From: Bigelowiella natans CCMP2755
Lineage: Eukaryota > Cercozoa > Chlorarachniophyceae
Direction of reading: 5' to 3'
DNA: 40,147 nt
Assembly: GCA_000320545.1 (NCBI GenBank)
Contig: ADNK01002100.1
Location: 5,001-45,147 of the forward strand
Shown: piece after piece, positions 30,813 to 40,147 of the stretch
Numbering within the stretch: the first letter of the stretch is position 1
Layout: each line of letters begins with the position of its first letter
Notes under the pieces: generated by a model
Seen by the model: only the letters and a program-made list of their open reading frames with translations
The model's database searches: none
Told to the model about the DNA's origin: nothing
Position numbers and translations under genes: made by a program

Positions 30813-33177
30813 ATATAGCATCGTATTTGCCAGCACCAAACGGTCACCGTGTTGGCGTTTATTGCACTGAAAGTCATGCATGATTTCAAATATCAATTCA
30901 ATAGTACAGATACAGCTCTCGTGAACGTGAACATGAAGATGAGCATCATCTTGGTGAATGGGCAATCTAAATTATCAGCGTATTCACCCAAGAACATACA
31001 TTTTTACATGCTATGTATGGAGAATAAATAATGATCCCACGCGTCCACAGACTAGCATGCATATACGCATTCTGTATCACATCGACGACATGAGGGGGTC
31101 ATCATGGAAGCCATGTTCGCACATTTACCCTGCCACGCAACAAATCAGTCGTGCCATTTTTGTCGTCGCATACATCAATGTGCCAGACACCTGTGTGTCC
31201 ATTGTGCGCAGACAAGAACCAGCCGTACTAGCGTATACAAGCGTCTGTCGCCTCAACTAGTCAATGATTCGGCAAAGTACCTGCACGGCGACATACGTGC
31301 TCGATCTAGTGATCACAAATTGGCACATGTGGGGTCGATCAACTCATGCGTGATGCATGCAATTCACAGAGTTGCCACACAACGGGTTCTAGCTTCAATG
31401 ATTGTTTCACAACGCGTTATAGCGTGCACAGATGAACAATGTGAAGATTTTCACATCTAGATGAATGAACAAGTCAATGAACGAATGCAGCTAGGCAAGA
31501 TGAGTGATTCCTGTGATGCGCAGCTGAATCAGCTGAAGCTCCACCACAATTACGTGGACAATCTAGCTATAGCAATGCTCAATTGATTTCAGAACAAGCA
31601 GATCGAAAGACAAGGAGGACAGAGGACTAGAGGAATTGATGAATGAAGCAGACCCCATCCATGGTGCACTTTTTGTTGCTCTGATACACAACAGCCGAAC
31701 ACTGAGGAAAATGAATGGCCAGTTTCGCACTCGGCGGCCATGGCACTACGATGCTTGCAACAAGCAGTCACGCAAGGATGATTCCATGATTCAGCAGCGT
31801 GTCTCATGCTAGTTAGCAAGGCAACAAACTAGCTAGTACTGGAGCGTTGCGCGTTCCCCCCGCACGCTGCGGCGCATGAACGGACACTGTCGATCAAATG
31901 GATTTGCGTGCATGTGCGACGATCGACAGATGACACACATGAGGTCATGATAGACATGCAATACACAACACATGTGTAGTGCATTGCTGTGTCTGTCATG
32001 GTCTGAATGAATGAATCAATGTTGAAACATTCACATGAATCGATGACAATTTGACATTCAACATGATGTTATGTATAGCAGACAGCCAATCACACAACAT
32101 GCGGCGCTGCTGATCACTGATGAAGGTGCGCCTCAATCAAGCAATCTGGCAACACACGCGCAGAGCTGGAATGAAGGAATCCAGAGCGACATGAAGCAAG
32201 GACTTGCAAGGCTAGCTGAAACAGGCTAATGAACCAACCAGCCGACGAAGATGTAAACTGAAACTCATGCAGTGCAGATGCGCAGAGAGAGAGGGAAGAA
32301 GAACGGAGACTGTTCTGTTGTTGTTGGAGGTTCTGACTCATTGATGAACGAATGCAGTGATTTCAACATGGTGCAGTTGAAAGGGTCATAGGACAAGGAC
32401 ACGCTAATTCATCCGTGCCTAACTCAATCAACTGAATGATTGAATGAAAGAAGCAGTTCCAATGCTTAAATCGAAAGAATCATCAGACGTGCTGACTCAT
32501 CTGCGTCATTCTCCCCCAGCAAGAGCAACCAGAGCTAGAGAGGTTCAAGATTCAACATTGAACATTCGCGTTCACTTCAACATTCCAACAAGATGTGGCA
32601 TTGGTAGCTGCATGTGCCTCGAACAGGTGGACTAGCAGGACGAGCGCTGAAGCGCAACGCACACTCTGCAAGCTGACCTGCGAGGTCCAAGGCACACACT
32701 AGAATTTCCCCAACGGATTGTACTCCACGGTAGCTTTTGTGGGGTTTGTTAGTGTTTTGGCATTTTGTTTCGCAAATACGCGCACAAACCGCCTTGATTT
32801 CCACCGGCAAGTGTTTGACGTTTTCCTTGTTTGAAGAACAGTGGCAACAATTCAGTCCATTTACTCATAAAATACAGGATATTTCTTACTGGCGACATAT
32901 ATTGAACCGTGTTTTAGGATTCAAATAGCCTAAAGCTGGCACATAAGGTTCCCCCCTCCATTGAGCTCTTAGTTTTAAGTAATTTCAGCCTATTGGTTTG
33001 TTCTCCCTTCCGTGTTATGGGGCTGGAACATGGGCGGGCAACAATTTTAAGTTTCGATGGGAAGACTTTTAGCAGTGTCTCATTTTTTTGGTCAAAAGTT
33101 TATAGACACTAATATTGAATTACATTTTACATGATACAGTCTAGGACTTCGAGTGCTTCTGAAGTCGAATTAAGACC
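30813..33177. other. Gene-free stretch
   Basis: No ORF with coding character. From about 31000 to 32700 the sequence is built of TG/CA-rich words with frequent CATG, ACATGT and TGAATGAA. The last 400 bases are AT-rich and probably hold the promoter of the 33178 gene. Confidence 0.5.
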
Positions 33178-34536
33178 ATGAAGCGCCCTGCCTACTTTCA
33201 TCCCGATACACGTAATGCGGGAGGGAAGCGAATAATGGATGAACACATGGCTAGCCATAAGTCGAAGCTAAGAACAATTAGATCATCAATTCCGTCCTCT
33301 AAAAAAAGGAGTAGCGCCCCCTCAAAGAAATTTAATCGCAATCGAAGATTACGTGCATCAGGATCATCGAAGTATCCAGCCCCAAAACTGATGGATACCA
33401 CGGCCCCGGATTCATACAAGTATTCAAAGATGATTACGAGGAGACTTTCCGAGACTAGAGAAAAAAAAAATTCAGCACACGAAAAAAAAATGGCAGTGTT
33501 GTTGAGAAGAATACACGCTGATAGAACATTACAAGAACGGAGAAAGGATCCTTTGGATGCAGTGGCTAATCCGGTGAAATTTATTAGAATCACCAAAGTT
33601 GGTCCGACAGCAGAATACGACTACGAAGCTGGCCAGCGAAAAGAGCTCTTTTATAGCAATCCTTTTAGCAATGACGAATTGATACCCGTGTCTACGCATT
33701 CTCCTCGTAGTAAAGGTGTCCCATTTAGAACCGGTTTACCTTCTTCGGTAAAAAGACCTACATCCGCAAGGAGACCTCTGTCCGCACGGAGACCTCAGTC
33801 CGCACGAGTTGCCCGCAGCGCCACATCAAGAGAACTTCGACGACCGAACTCATCGCGTGTTCAACATTCCAGAACCCATCGACCAACGAGTCGTAAGGTC
33901 TAAAAAGTTGTCTGTTTTCTATCATGTTGTTCGTAACAATTTGGAGTTTTCTTTTCACTGATTATATCCATCTTCAGCGTGGGAAGAAGAAGTTTAGGAG
34001 CCACAGACAAAGCCAAAGCGGCATCAAGAAGGGATACGAAAATCGCCAGGCATTTCTGGCTGAGGTGAAGAGGACGATGCTTGGCGAATTCATTGTAAGC
34101 ATTTTTTTTTTAAGTAGATATACGATGATGCTCATAATGGCTTGACACACCACAGGATTCGACAGATACTAACGAGGCGTCGTGGATACCAAAATCTCAT
34201 TCCTCGGATATTATACGTGATAAGAATAACTCGTTGGATGTCATATCCGAGAGGCAAGATAGTCTAAGCATGAGAACTCTCCTTGAGAAAATAGAAGGGA
34301 TGAAGCTTATTGAAGGTAAAATGTCTGACGAGATGGTTGACGAGTTGGCAATGGAATTAGGAGTCGCCCCGGAGGAAAACTCGGCAGATCTACTACTTGA
34401 TGGTCCTATAACAAGTGCATTAAATTATGATTTCGATAAAATTAATAGCTCGGATACCAAAATCTCACGACAATGGGAACAACCAACAACGAAGAAAAAG
34501 AAGCACTCTGAAATCTCGAACCCATGGTCTAGTTAA
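33178..34536 (+). CDS. Basic protein with RPxSAR repeats, possibly cytoskeletal or ciliary
   Basis: Exons 33178-33897, 33978-34094 and 34156-34536 (TAA), all phase 0, encode 405 residues. The first 240 are very basic and Ser/Arg-rich with short helical stretches (SKMITRRLSETREKK). They carry three consecutive in-frame 18-bp units (33754-33807) encoding RPTSAR, RPLSAR and RPQSAR, then more SAR/TSR words. Exon 2 is basic (GKKKFRSHRQSQSGIKKGYE). Exon 3 is acidic and helical (LLEKIEGMKLIEGKM, ELAMELGVAPEENSADLLL) and ends NPWSS. SAR-type repeats are common in flagellar and microtubule-associated protist proteins, so that is my weak guess; no domain is recognised. The start is the first Met after an upstream stop. 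Confidence 0.8.
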
Positions 34537-36065
34537 TATCAATCAATTAAATCTATGTGTGAGACGGATGTAATGAAATGTTTAAAATTTTTCAATGGTC
34601 ATCCTAATGTAGCTGTGCAGTGCAGCGGCTACAGCTATATACAGCGCTTAAATTGTGTGGAACCGCCTTTACGTTATGACCATAAATCCTGCGAATGAAT
34701 GAATGTGCATAGCATGCTCAAGCTAGATCGCGGGCAATATGGCTTGTACGATGCATTCTAGCTGATGATCGATACACTATTACGTCACGCTCGCTAGCAT
34801 AGCTGCACGTGCCTCTGTGCATCCGTCATTACCACTGGTGGCTAGAGACATGTATACACTTATATATACTAGTCTCTAGCGGTAGTGTAGCTGCATGCCG
34901 TATTTGTACGTGTGTCGTACTCCATGCGTGCTAGCGTGCGTCAGGCTTACATTAGTTTACACTTCGTGTACGTGTGCTGCGCATGCGCTGCGGTGCATTT
35001 TGCGTCGATCGTATATATCGTGTTAATTATTATACGGTATTTGCGTTGGATGCACGACAGCAAGTATGATAGACATGCAATGCAATGCACGCGCAAAATG
35101 GCAATTCTAGAATTGAAAAGGAGATCACAAAGATTGACCTAATAAGTTGTGCCATCACATCCCTCTCATTCGCTAGCTACACGGTGCGTGTGATGCATGG
35201 CCGGGCGCCCAGCAGCTAGTAGCATGTGTACGATGTGGGCATGATGCGCGCACACAATTATACAATGTGACCCTGTAGGCTCTAGTCGTGTGCATGGTCT
35301 AGCACATATGCACACATGCACACCGTGTAGTTCGATCAATCGGTGCGGTGTGCTACTCATATGTATACTCATAACACACATGTTCACACGCGCTAGCGCG
35401 CACGCATGCACGAACATGGCCCTGTGTGCGTAGCATGTAGACTTTACAAGTCCCTATGCGTGTACACGCGCAATGAAACCACATGTTGTGTGTCAGTTGT
35501 TCATGTGTGCAAAAAGGCATGTGTGTACTTTTCACATCCACATGTGTACACATGCACCAATCACATGTGGACTTGGACTTAAAGTCCCCATGATCATGGT
35601 GCACACATGGATGGCATGTGGATCAATGTGTTCACGTGTACGCTGCTTTGTGCTACACATGAGTTTGCGGAGGCACATGTGAAGTGGTCGATGCTGTGCA
35701 TGTCACAGACCCGACACACGTACATGAACTTATGAGCCCCTGTGATGGGCTCTATCTAGCCATATATTGCACTGCTGCTGTTGCAATTGGCGGCAGTCGC
35801 AATGAGCGTACAATAGACATACGTGTGTATGATATATATATTATATACTGTGTCTATAGTGCGTATATAGCTACGTACGTACATGCAGCGATGTGCATTT
35901 CCCCTTGCCAACACATGTTTTAAATGTATAATGGTAGCATGGTTCTACGTACTTAGAAATACAAACTTCGACATAGTATGTGTTCCATAGCAAGATATCT
36001 GGCATGCCATGTCCGTGTATGTTGATATACGTTGAACTGAAGCATCCCCCTGTCATATAATCTTT
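34537..36065. other. Gene-free stretch with many short palindromes
   Basis: Composition shifts to TG/CA alternation with CACATGTG, GTGTACAC, GCGCGC and CTAGCGCG words, densest at 35160-35690. Several overlapping ORFs in this block have no protein-like content. Confidence 0.55.
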
Positions 36066-36073
36066 TATTTTAC
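36066..36073 (-). terminator. Polyadenylation signal of the SH2-SAM gene
   Basis: AATAAA-containing AT-rich word on the minus strand about 115 bp beyond the TAA stop at 36184. Confidence 0.45.
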
Positions 36074-36183
36074 TGATGAAGCAGTCGCTCAAGTAGGATA
36101 TCAAAGATTTACATGCATGTAGAATGCAGTCATTAAACCTTCACTCATCGATACTGGTATTGTTGTCGAGATAAAAAAAATGG

Positions 36184-37546
36184 TTAAACTTGAAGCGATT
36201 TTATTGCTTTGAACACAGCGTTTGCCTGCCCCATGGTAATTCCTAGCTGCATCATCATTGGACGATCCAAGTCGAGCAAAGCTTCCCCAGTGACATCCTG
36301 ACCCCCGAACTTACTTATCGTTTTGTCCTTAATGTTGAATTTTTTTGATACAGCTTGCATCCATGCAAGCACATCCTTTGTTCCCCATACAGATGGAGCG
36401 TCGCTGTATGAGGCGTCTTCGGCCTAAAAAAAGAAGGATATCATGCAAGTCAGGCAATGCTGATGACGCTTCCAAGATGTCTCCTCATACAACATACCTT
36501 ATTCTTCATATTCTTCATTTTTCCTTCCTCCTCCTGCTCCTCTTCATCCTCTTCATCCTCACTGTTCTGCCCAGCCTTCACATACTTATTCCATGTGATA
36601 TTCGAAACTCCAAGGGCGGATAACATTTCTACATGAGTTCTTTGGCTGATGCTATGCTCTTTCCGATACTCGGCTAACTGCTTGATCTCCCTAGAAGAGA
36701 TCTTCTTATCCATTATGAAAACTCGCAACATCATTTTATAGTCCTGCAGCCCACGCTTTGCCCCAAGGACTTCCTGAAGTGCGTTTTTCCCTTGCTCTCC
36801 CAATGTAGGAACGAAACGCTTGGCTTCCTTTGCCTTTTGATTGTTGGGGACATGATCTGGATTTACTATTCCCGCAGAAACAAGTCTCTTCTTAGTTAAA
36901 TTTGTGTAGACGTCGCGCAAGCTAGAATACGATCTATCCTCTAGAGAGCTCGATTGGCCTTTCGACAGGAATATGTACTTTCCCTGCAAAGGATTATACT
37001 GCAGGAGAATGTGCAACACTGAGGTGCGTTGCTTAATGGATAACACGATACGCCCTATCTTGGAGCTGCTCGCTCGAAAAAGAAAGGTGCCGAGGGTGCG
37101 GTATCCAAGCATCCCCTCCGCCTCGACTCGTGAGATTTTCGGGAAGAAATATCTGTTGGACAGTTGGGGAGTTAACATAATATACCGAAATCAGTTCTTA
37201 AGAAGAGGATACCTTTGATATTTATGTAAAATATAACAGCAATATTCCTAGCTCTGGTGCCAATAAACTGCGATGATCTCGCAGTACTACTACAAACGCA
37301 TCCCAGCAACATGTTTTTCAGCCCCGGTAGAACCGAAAAGACGGGAAGAAGTAAACATCGTAGTGATTTTAACATTCTCCTTCCCAGACGAAACCATAGT
37401 TTTTCAAAAATATCTAACACAACATGCTGAGCGCGGCGTCACGCCACGAACAATCAGCGTACTTCCCAAAAAATCAAAAGGAGAGGAATAACGGCCTTCT
37501 CCTTGTCTTTGGTGACTTACATGTATTTCTGGTCCTGCTTGCTCAT
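36184..37546 (-). CDS. SH2 domain - linker - SAM-like domain protein
   Basis: Exons 37546-37521, 37152-36498 and 36423-36184 join in phase (2, 0) to 306 residues. The first exon is only eight codons (MSKQDQKY) with a GTAAGT donor; its phase fits the SH2 exon exactly. SH2 (about residues 9-95): FFPKISRVEAEGML, then GTFLFRASSS with the phosphate-binding Arg at about 35, IGRIVLSIKQ, and a closing YSSLRDVYTNL. This should bind phosphotyrosine peptides. The middle holds a helical module (SSREIKQLAEYRKEHSISQR...LGVSNITWNKYV), then an acidic run. The last 79 residues resemble a SAM domain (VLAWMQAVSKKF, LLDLDRPMMMQLGI, NAVFKAIKSL), a likely homo- or hetero-oligomerisation module. An adaptor without enzymatic activity is the simplest reading. 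Confidence 0.88.
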
Positions 37547-37926
37547 CGCGAACACAGATTCGGGCGCGGCCTGCACCCCCCTCAACTACCGTGGACCGAA
37601 ATTGCCGATGATCTGTCAGCCAACTTGTTTTTAGCCGACTTGCTTTCTGGGCCTTTTTTCATGCTGAAAACATGCGCTATCGTGTACCTGTTTTTCAAAT
37701 TGAGGAAAAAGTGATAACCGTTGTCGCAGGCCGTGAATGTCATCAAACCAACCAGATGTGGGGGAAATTCGAAGTTTGCCTAATCGATTGTCGCACTAAA
37801 GGAATTCTGTCAATTTTTGTGCTGCGATAACCATGGTTGCGGTGCCATGTTGGTAGGCCAGGGGATGCATCCGACAAAGTGCCCGACTGTGGTCATTGCG
37901 AAGCTCGTTGTCCAAGTGGACTAGGA
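37547..37926. other. Gene-free stretch upstream of the SH2-SAM gene
   Basis: It should hold the SH2-SAM promoter and is bounded by the LTR of retrotransposon copy B. No coding signal is seen. Confidence 0.4.
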
Positions 37927-38252
37927 TGTTGCGCGTAAGGTGTTCACAGGCCGAGGCGCTACGTGCACAAGTAGGCAGGGGGGGGGAAAGGCACGTTTGC
38001 TTCCTTTTGAAGAGTTGTGTTTATTTTTATTAAAGATTATATTTTTATTAAATCGTGCACTGCGTAATCATTCGCGAAGCTTTCGCGAATGCCGCCGCAC
38101 GTGGGGCAGCACACTTCCGGTGTGCTGCCATGAGTCCCGCCGGAACCCACGTGCCTATGCTGTATTAATATCTACGTTATCTATATTCTATATCCGCGAC
38201 AACCCCTTTGTTGTCGCACGTGACTTGTGCCCGCGTAGTGGTACGCGCTACA
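37927..38252 (-). repeat. 3' LTR of copy B
   Basis: 326 bp; the reverse complement matches both LTRs of copy A throughout as far as I can read, including the nine-base homopolymer and all inverted repeats. Confidence 0.95.
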
Positions 38253-38303
38253 CCTCCCCCAAGTCACGTTGCTCCTTCCTTCCTTCCTTATTCCCTTAGA
38301 CCT

Positions 38304-40147
38304 TCATCGCTTTCGGAACTTCACCAACCACCAGGTAATAGATTCCTCTCTAACCTTATCTCCTTTGTCGCTTACCCAGAACTCACCTTCGTCCTTAGGT
38401 TCGTGTCCATACCAGCCCTCTGCATCAAGGTCCCCCAGGACCTTATACCAGTGCTCAAAGGGTAAGTCGGGAACAGCTAGGTAGAGTAGCTGATATTTTC
38501 CGTCCTTTATTTTCATAGCTACCCTCTCCATATTTCGTAATCCAGGGTAGCCTAGATAGACAATCTTCATGCGCCAATCGTCGTTCACCCTGACCTTATT
38601 GTTTCCATATTCCACATCGAACTTAGGTCGGGGTCCTAAACAAGGCATTGCTCGCTCCCACACAGTAGGGTTTACTTTAACATCCTCTAGGAGCTTCTCA
38701 CCGATATCATAATTCTTTAGGTGACTGATGTGGCGCAAGGTGACCCTGTTCCCATCATAGATGTAGTACTGCTTCCTCCCCTTCCTCTCGGTAACCTTTG
38801 CAACGCCACCCCAGAAGGGGTCTTGTTTATTTCTCGATCTCAGATTTACCTTGGCCCTAACATACTGTCCTTCCTTTAGAACTCGGCCATCGTACGGGAC
38901 CTTCTCGTCTTCGCTCTCGGTATCGTCGTCGTTGTCGTCGCCTTCTTCCCTCTCCTTATCCTTGATACCTCCCCCAGACGTGAAGGTGTCGTTTACTAAC
39001 CCTTGTATCTTGTCTGGTGTGGTGCTATTTATCCTGCTTAGGTTGGCCAAGGTGCGGTGGAGTCGCTCTACCTTGGAGTTGGACTGGGCATAGTATACAG
39101 GTGAGGCATCAATATTAGGGTGTGGTAGCTGTAGAAGAGAGGTCTCATTATCCACATGTAACTTCTTTGGTATCTTGTTTATGCTAACTTCATCAGGGAT
39201 AGCCTGGAGCTCAGACTCCCAGGTACGGTAGCAGTTAGTAAGCCTCTGCTTATATAAGCCTTTGTTCTTCTTAGCAACGTTGACCTTGATAATCTTTTTA
39301 ACCCAGCACTTTCCAGTGGCCACATCAACGAAGGTAAGGTAGTGATAGCCATCGTACTTATAAACATCAATTTGCACGATATCTAAGAAGTTCCTTGCTT
39401 TGATTTTCTTAGATGCACGGCTCTTGCTGGACTCCTTGGTGGCGACGCCTGCCGCCTTCAAGCTGGAGCACCTGCAGCCACGCAGGTATGTCCTTATCTC
39501 TTTTAGCTTGTAGGGCCAGTAGTAATGGTAGAGTAGAGCAGTGATATGGTTTTCTCCTACGTGTGCAGGTCCATGGGCGGTAAAGAGAAGGGCTCCCCTG
39601 GTCCGCCGTGGCACGTAGGTACGCCTAACATTATTAGTGTATACATATATCCTATCACTAAGTACCTCATGCTTGTGTTTGTATTTATCCAGGTGTTCTT
39701 GAAGGTGCTGGAGCTCCTCTGGCTCAGGCAGGAAGTCGCCGTCCTCGAAGGTAATCGCGTTAACCATAGGGGTGACCTGGGTAGGGACTTTCTTTTCGAA
39801 CAGCCTGCTGAAATAGTCAGCAAGCTGCTTGTCTCCTGGTGCGTAGACCACTGTCCTCTTGTCCCTAAACTCTTCCGTGTCCGCCCTCATAGCTGCATAC
39901 TCATCGTTAGGCGCTTCGAGCTTGCGGTCGATGCCTAGGAGGGGCTTGTGGTCAGTCATTAAAGTGAAGCTGGGCACCGACAGCAGTAGTATCTTAGTTT
40001 CCTCTGCGCCTCAGTCATGGCTTTATACTCTCCTTTTGTAGGGCTGTACTTGGCCTCAGCTGCTGTGCAGGCCCTGCCCCACACCCGTATGATCTGCTGG
40101 TCTTGGGTAAGTACAGCAGCCATACCTAGCTAGACCAGTCTGTCCAT
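38304..40147 (-). pseudogene. Retrotransposon pol, copy B (two frameshifts, 5' part outside window)
   Basis: The frame from 39977 to 38304 reproduces the last 557 residues of the copy A polyprotein: end of RNase H, integrase and C-terminal tail. At 39986/39987 one base present in copy A (a C on the coding strand, in the codons before VPSFTL) is missing. At about 40131 an A within the TGG-TCT-AAG codons is missing, which creates an early TAG. So this copy cannot make the full polyprotein as written. Both lesions are in the last 160 bp of the window, so sequencing or assembly error is a live alternative. Confidence 0.85.

Larger units (their letters stand above)
37927..40147 (-). mobile_element. 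Ty3/gypsy-type LTR retrotransposon, copy B, truncated by window edge
   Basis: Same element as copy A in inverted orientation. It holds a full 326-bp LTR and the 3' half of pol (integrase, most of RNase H). The overlap reads essentially identical to copy A apart from two single-base deletions near 39986 and 40131. The other end is outside the window, so its target-site duplication cannot be checked. Confidence 0.93.

Noticed and set aside
1-40147. CRISPR arrays, bacterial operons, tRNA or rRNA genes
   Set aside because: The direct repeats are microsatellites or LTRs; no regularly spaced repeats with spacers, no Shine-Dalgarno-linked gene strings, and no tRNA or rRNA sequence recognised.

Overview
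The window is nuclear DNA of an intron-dense microbial eukaryote. Exons are short (about 30-150 bp is common), introns are GT-AG and packed with microsatellites, AATAAA signals follow stop codons, and there is no operon structure. The gene set (tyrosine-kinase-like kinase, SH2 protein, dynein stalk domain, serine carboxypeptidase, ER/organelle-type Hsp70 relative) and a young Ty3/gypsy element fit a free-living protist. A chlorarachniophyte or other SAR/cryptist-like lineage is a guess, based on intron density and an RLRGG motif after an N-terminal hydrophobic segment; the species is not identified.

Layout: 1-3266 (-) 5' part of an Hsp70-superfamily chaperone gene in ten small exons. 3300-4300 dispersed repeats, no confident gene. 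4443-8488 (+) a fusion gene: coiled coil, tyrosine-kinase-like domain, dynein microtubule-binding stalk domain, leucine-rich repeats. 9457-12101 (-) membrane-anchored orphan. 12368-14541 (+) polytopic membrane protein, divergent from the previous gene. 14542-15836 gene-free, with a 28-bp-arm hairpin. 15837-17654 (-) S10 serine carboxypeptidase. 18248-23963 (+) complete LTR retrotransposon with a 1657-residue gag-pol ORF and LTRs that read as identical. 23964-25558 repeat arrays. 25559-27667 (-) multi-pass membrane protein. 28608-29686 (-) membrane protein, divergent from 29777-30812 (+), a small acidic-tailed protein. 30813-33177 gene-free. 33178-34536 (+) basic protein with RPxSAR repeats. 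34537-36183 gene-free. 36184-37546 (-) SH2-SAM protein. 37927-40147 (-) second copy of the retrotransposon, cut by the window edge and frameshifted.

Gene models were built by hand from reading frames, splice-site dinucleotides and intron phase. Where phases close across all exons (Hsp70, kinase fusion, carboxypeptidase, SH2-SAM, RPxSAR protein, 25559-27667 gene) the models are good. Elsewhere the uncertain junctions are named.

The two most notable genes are the kinase-dynein stalk-LRR fusion, an architecture I do not know from any described family, and the SH2-SAM protein. Together they place a possible phosphotyrosine writer and reader within 30 kb of each other.
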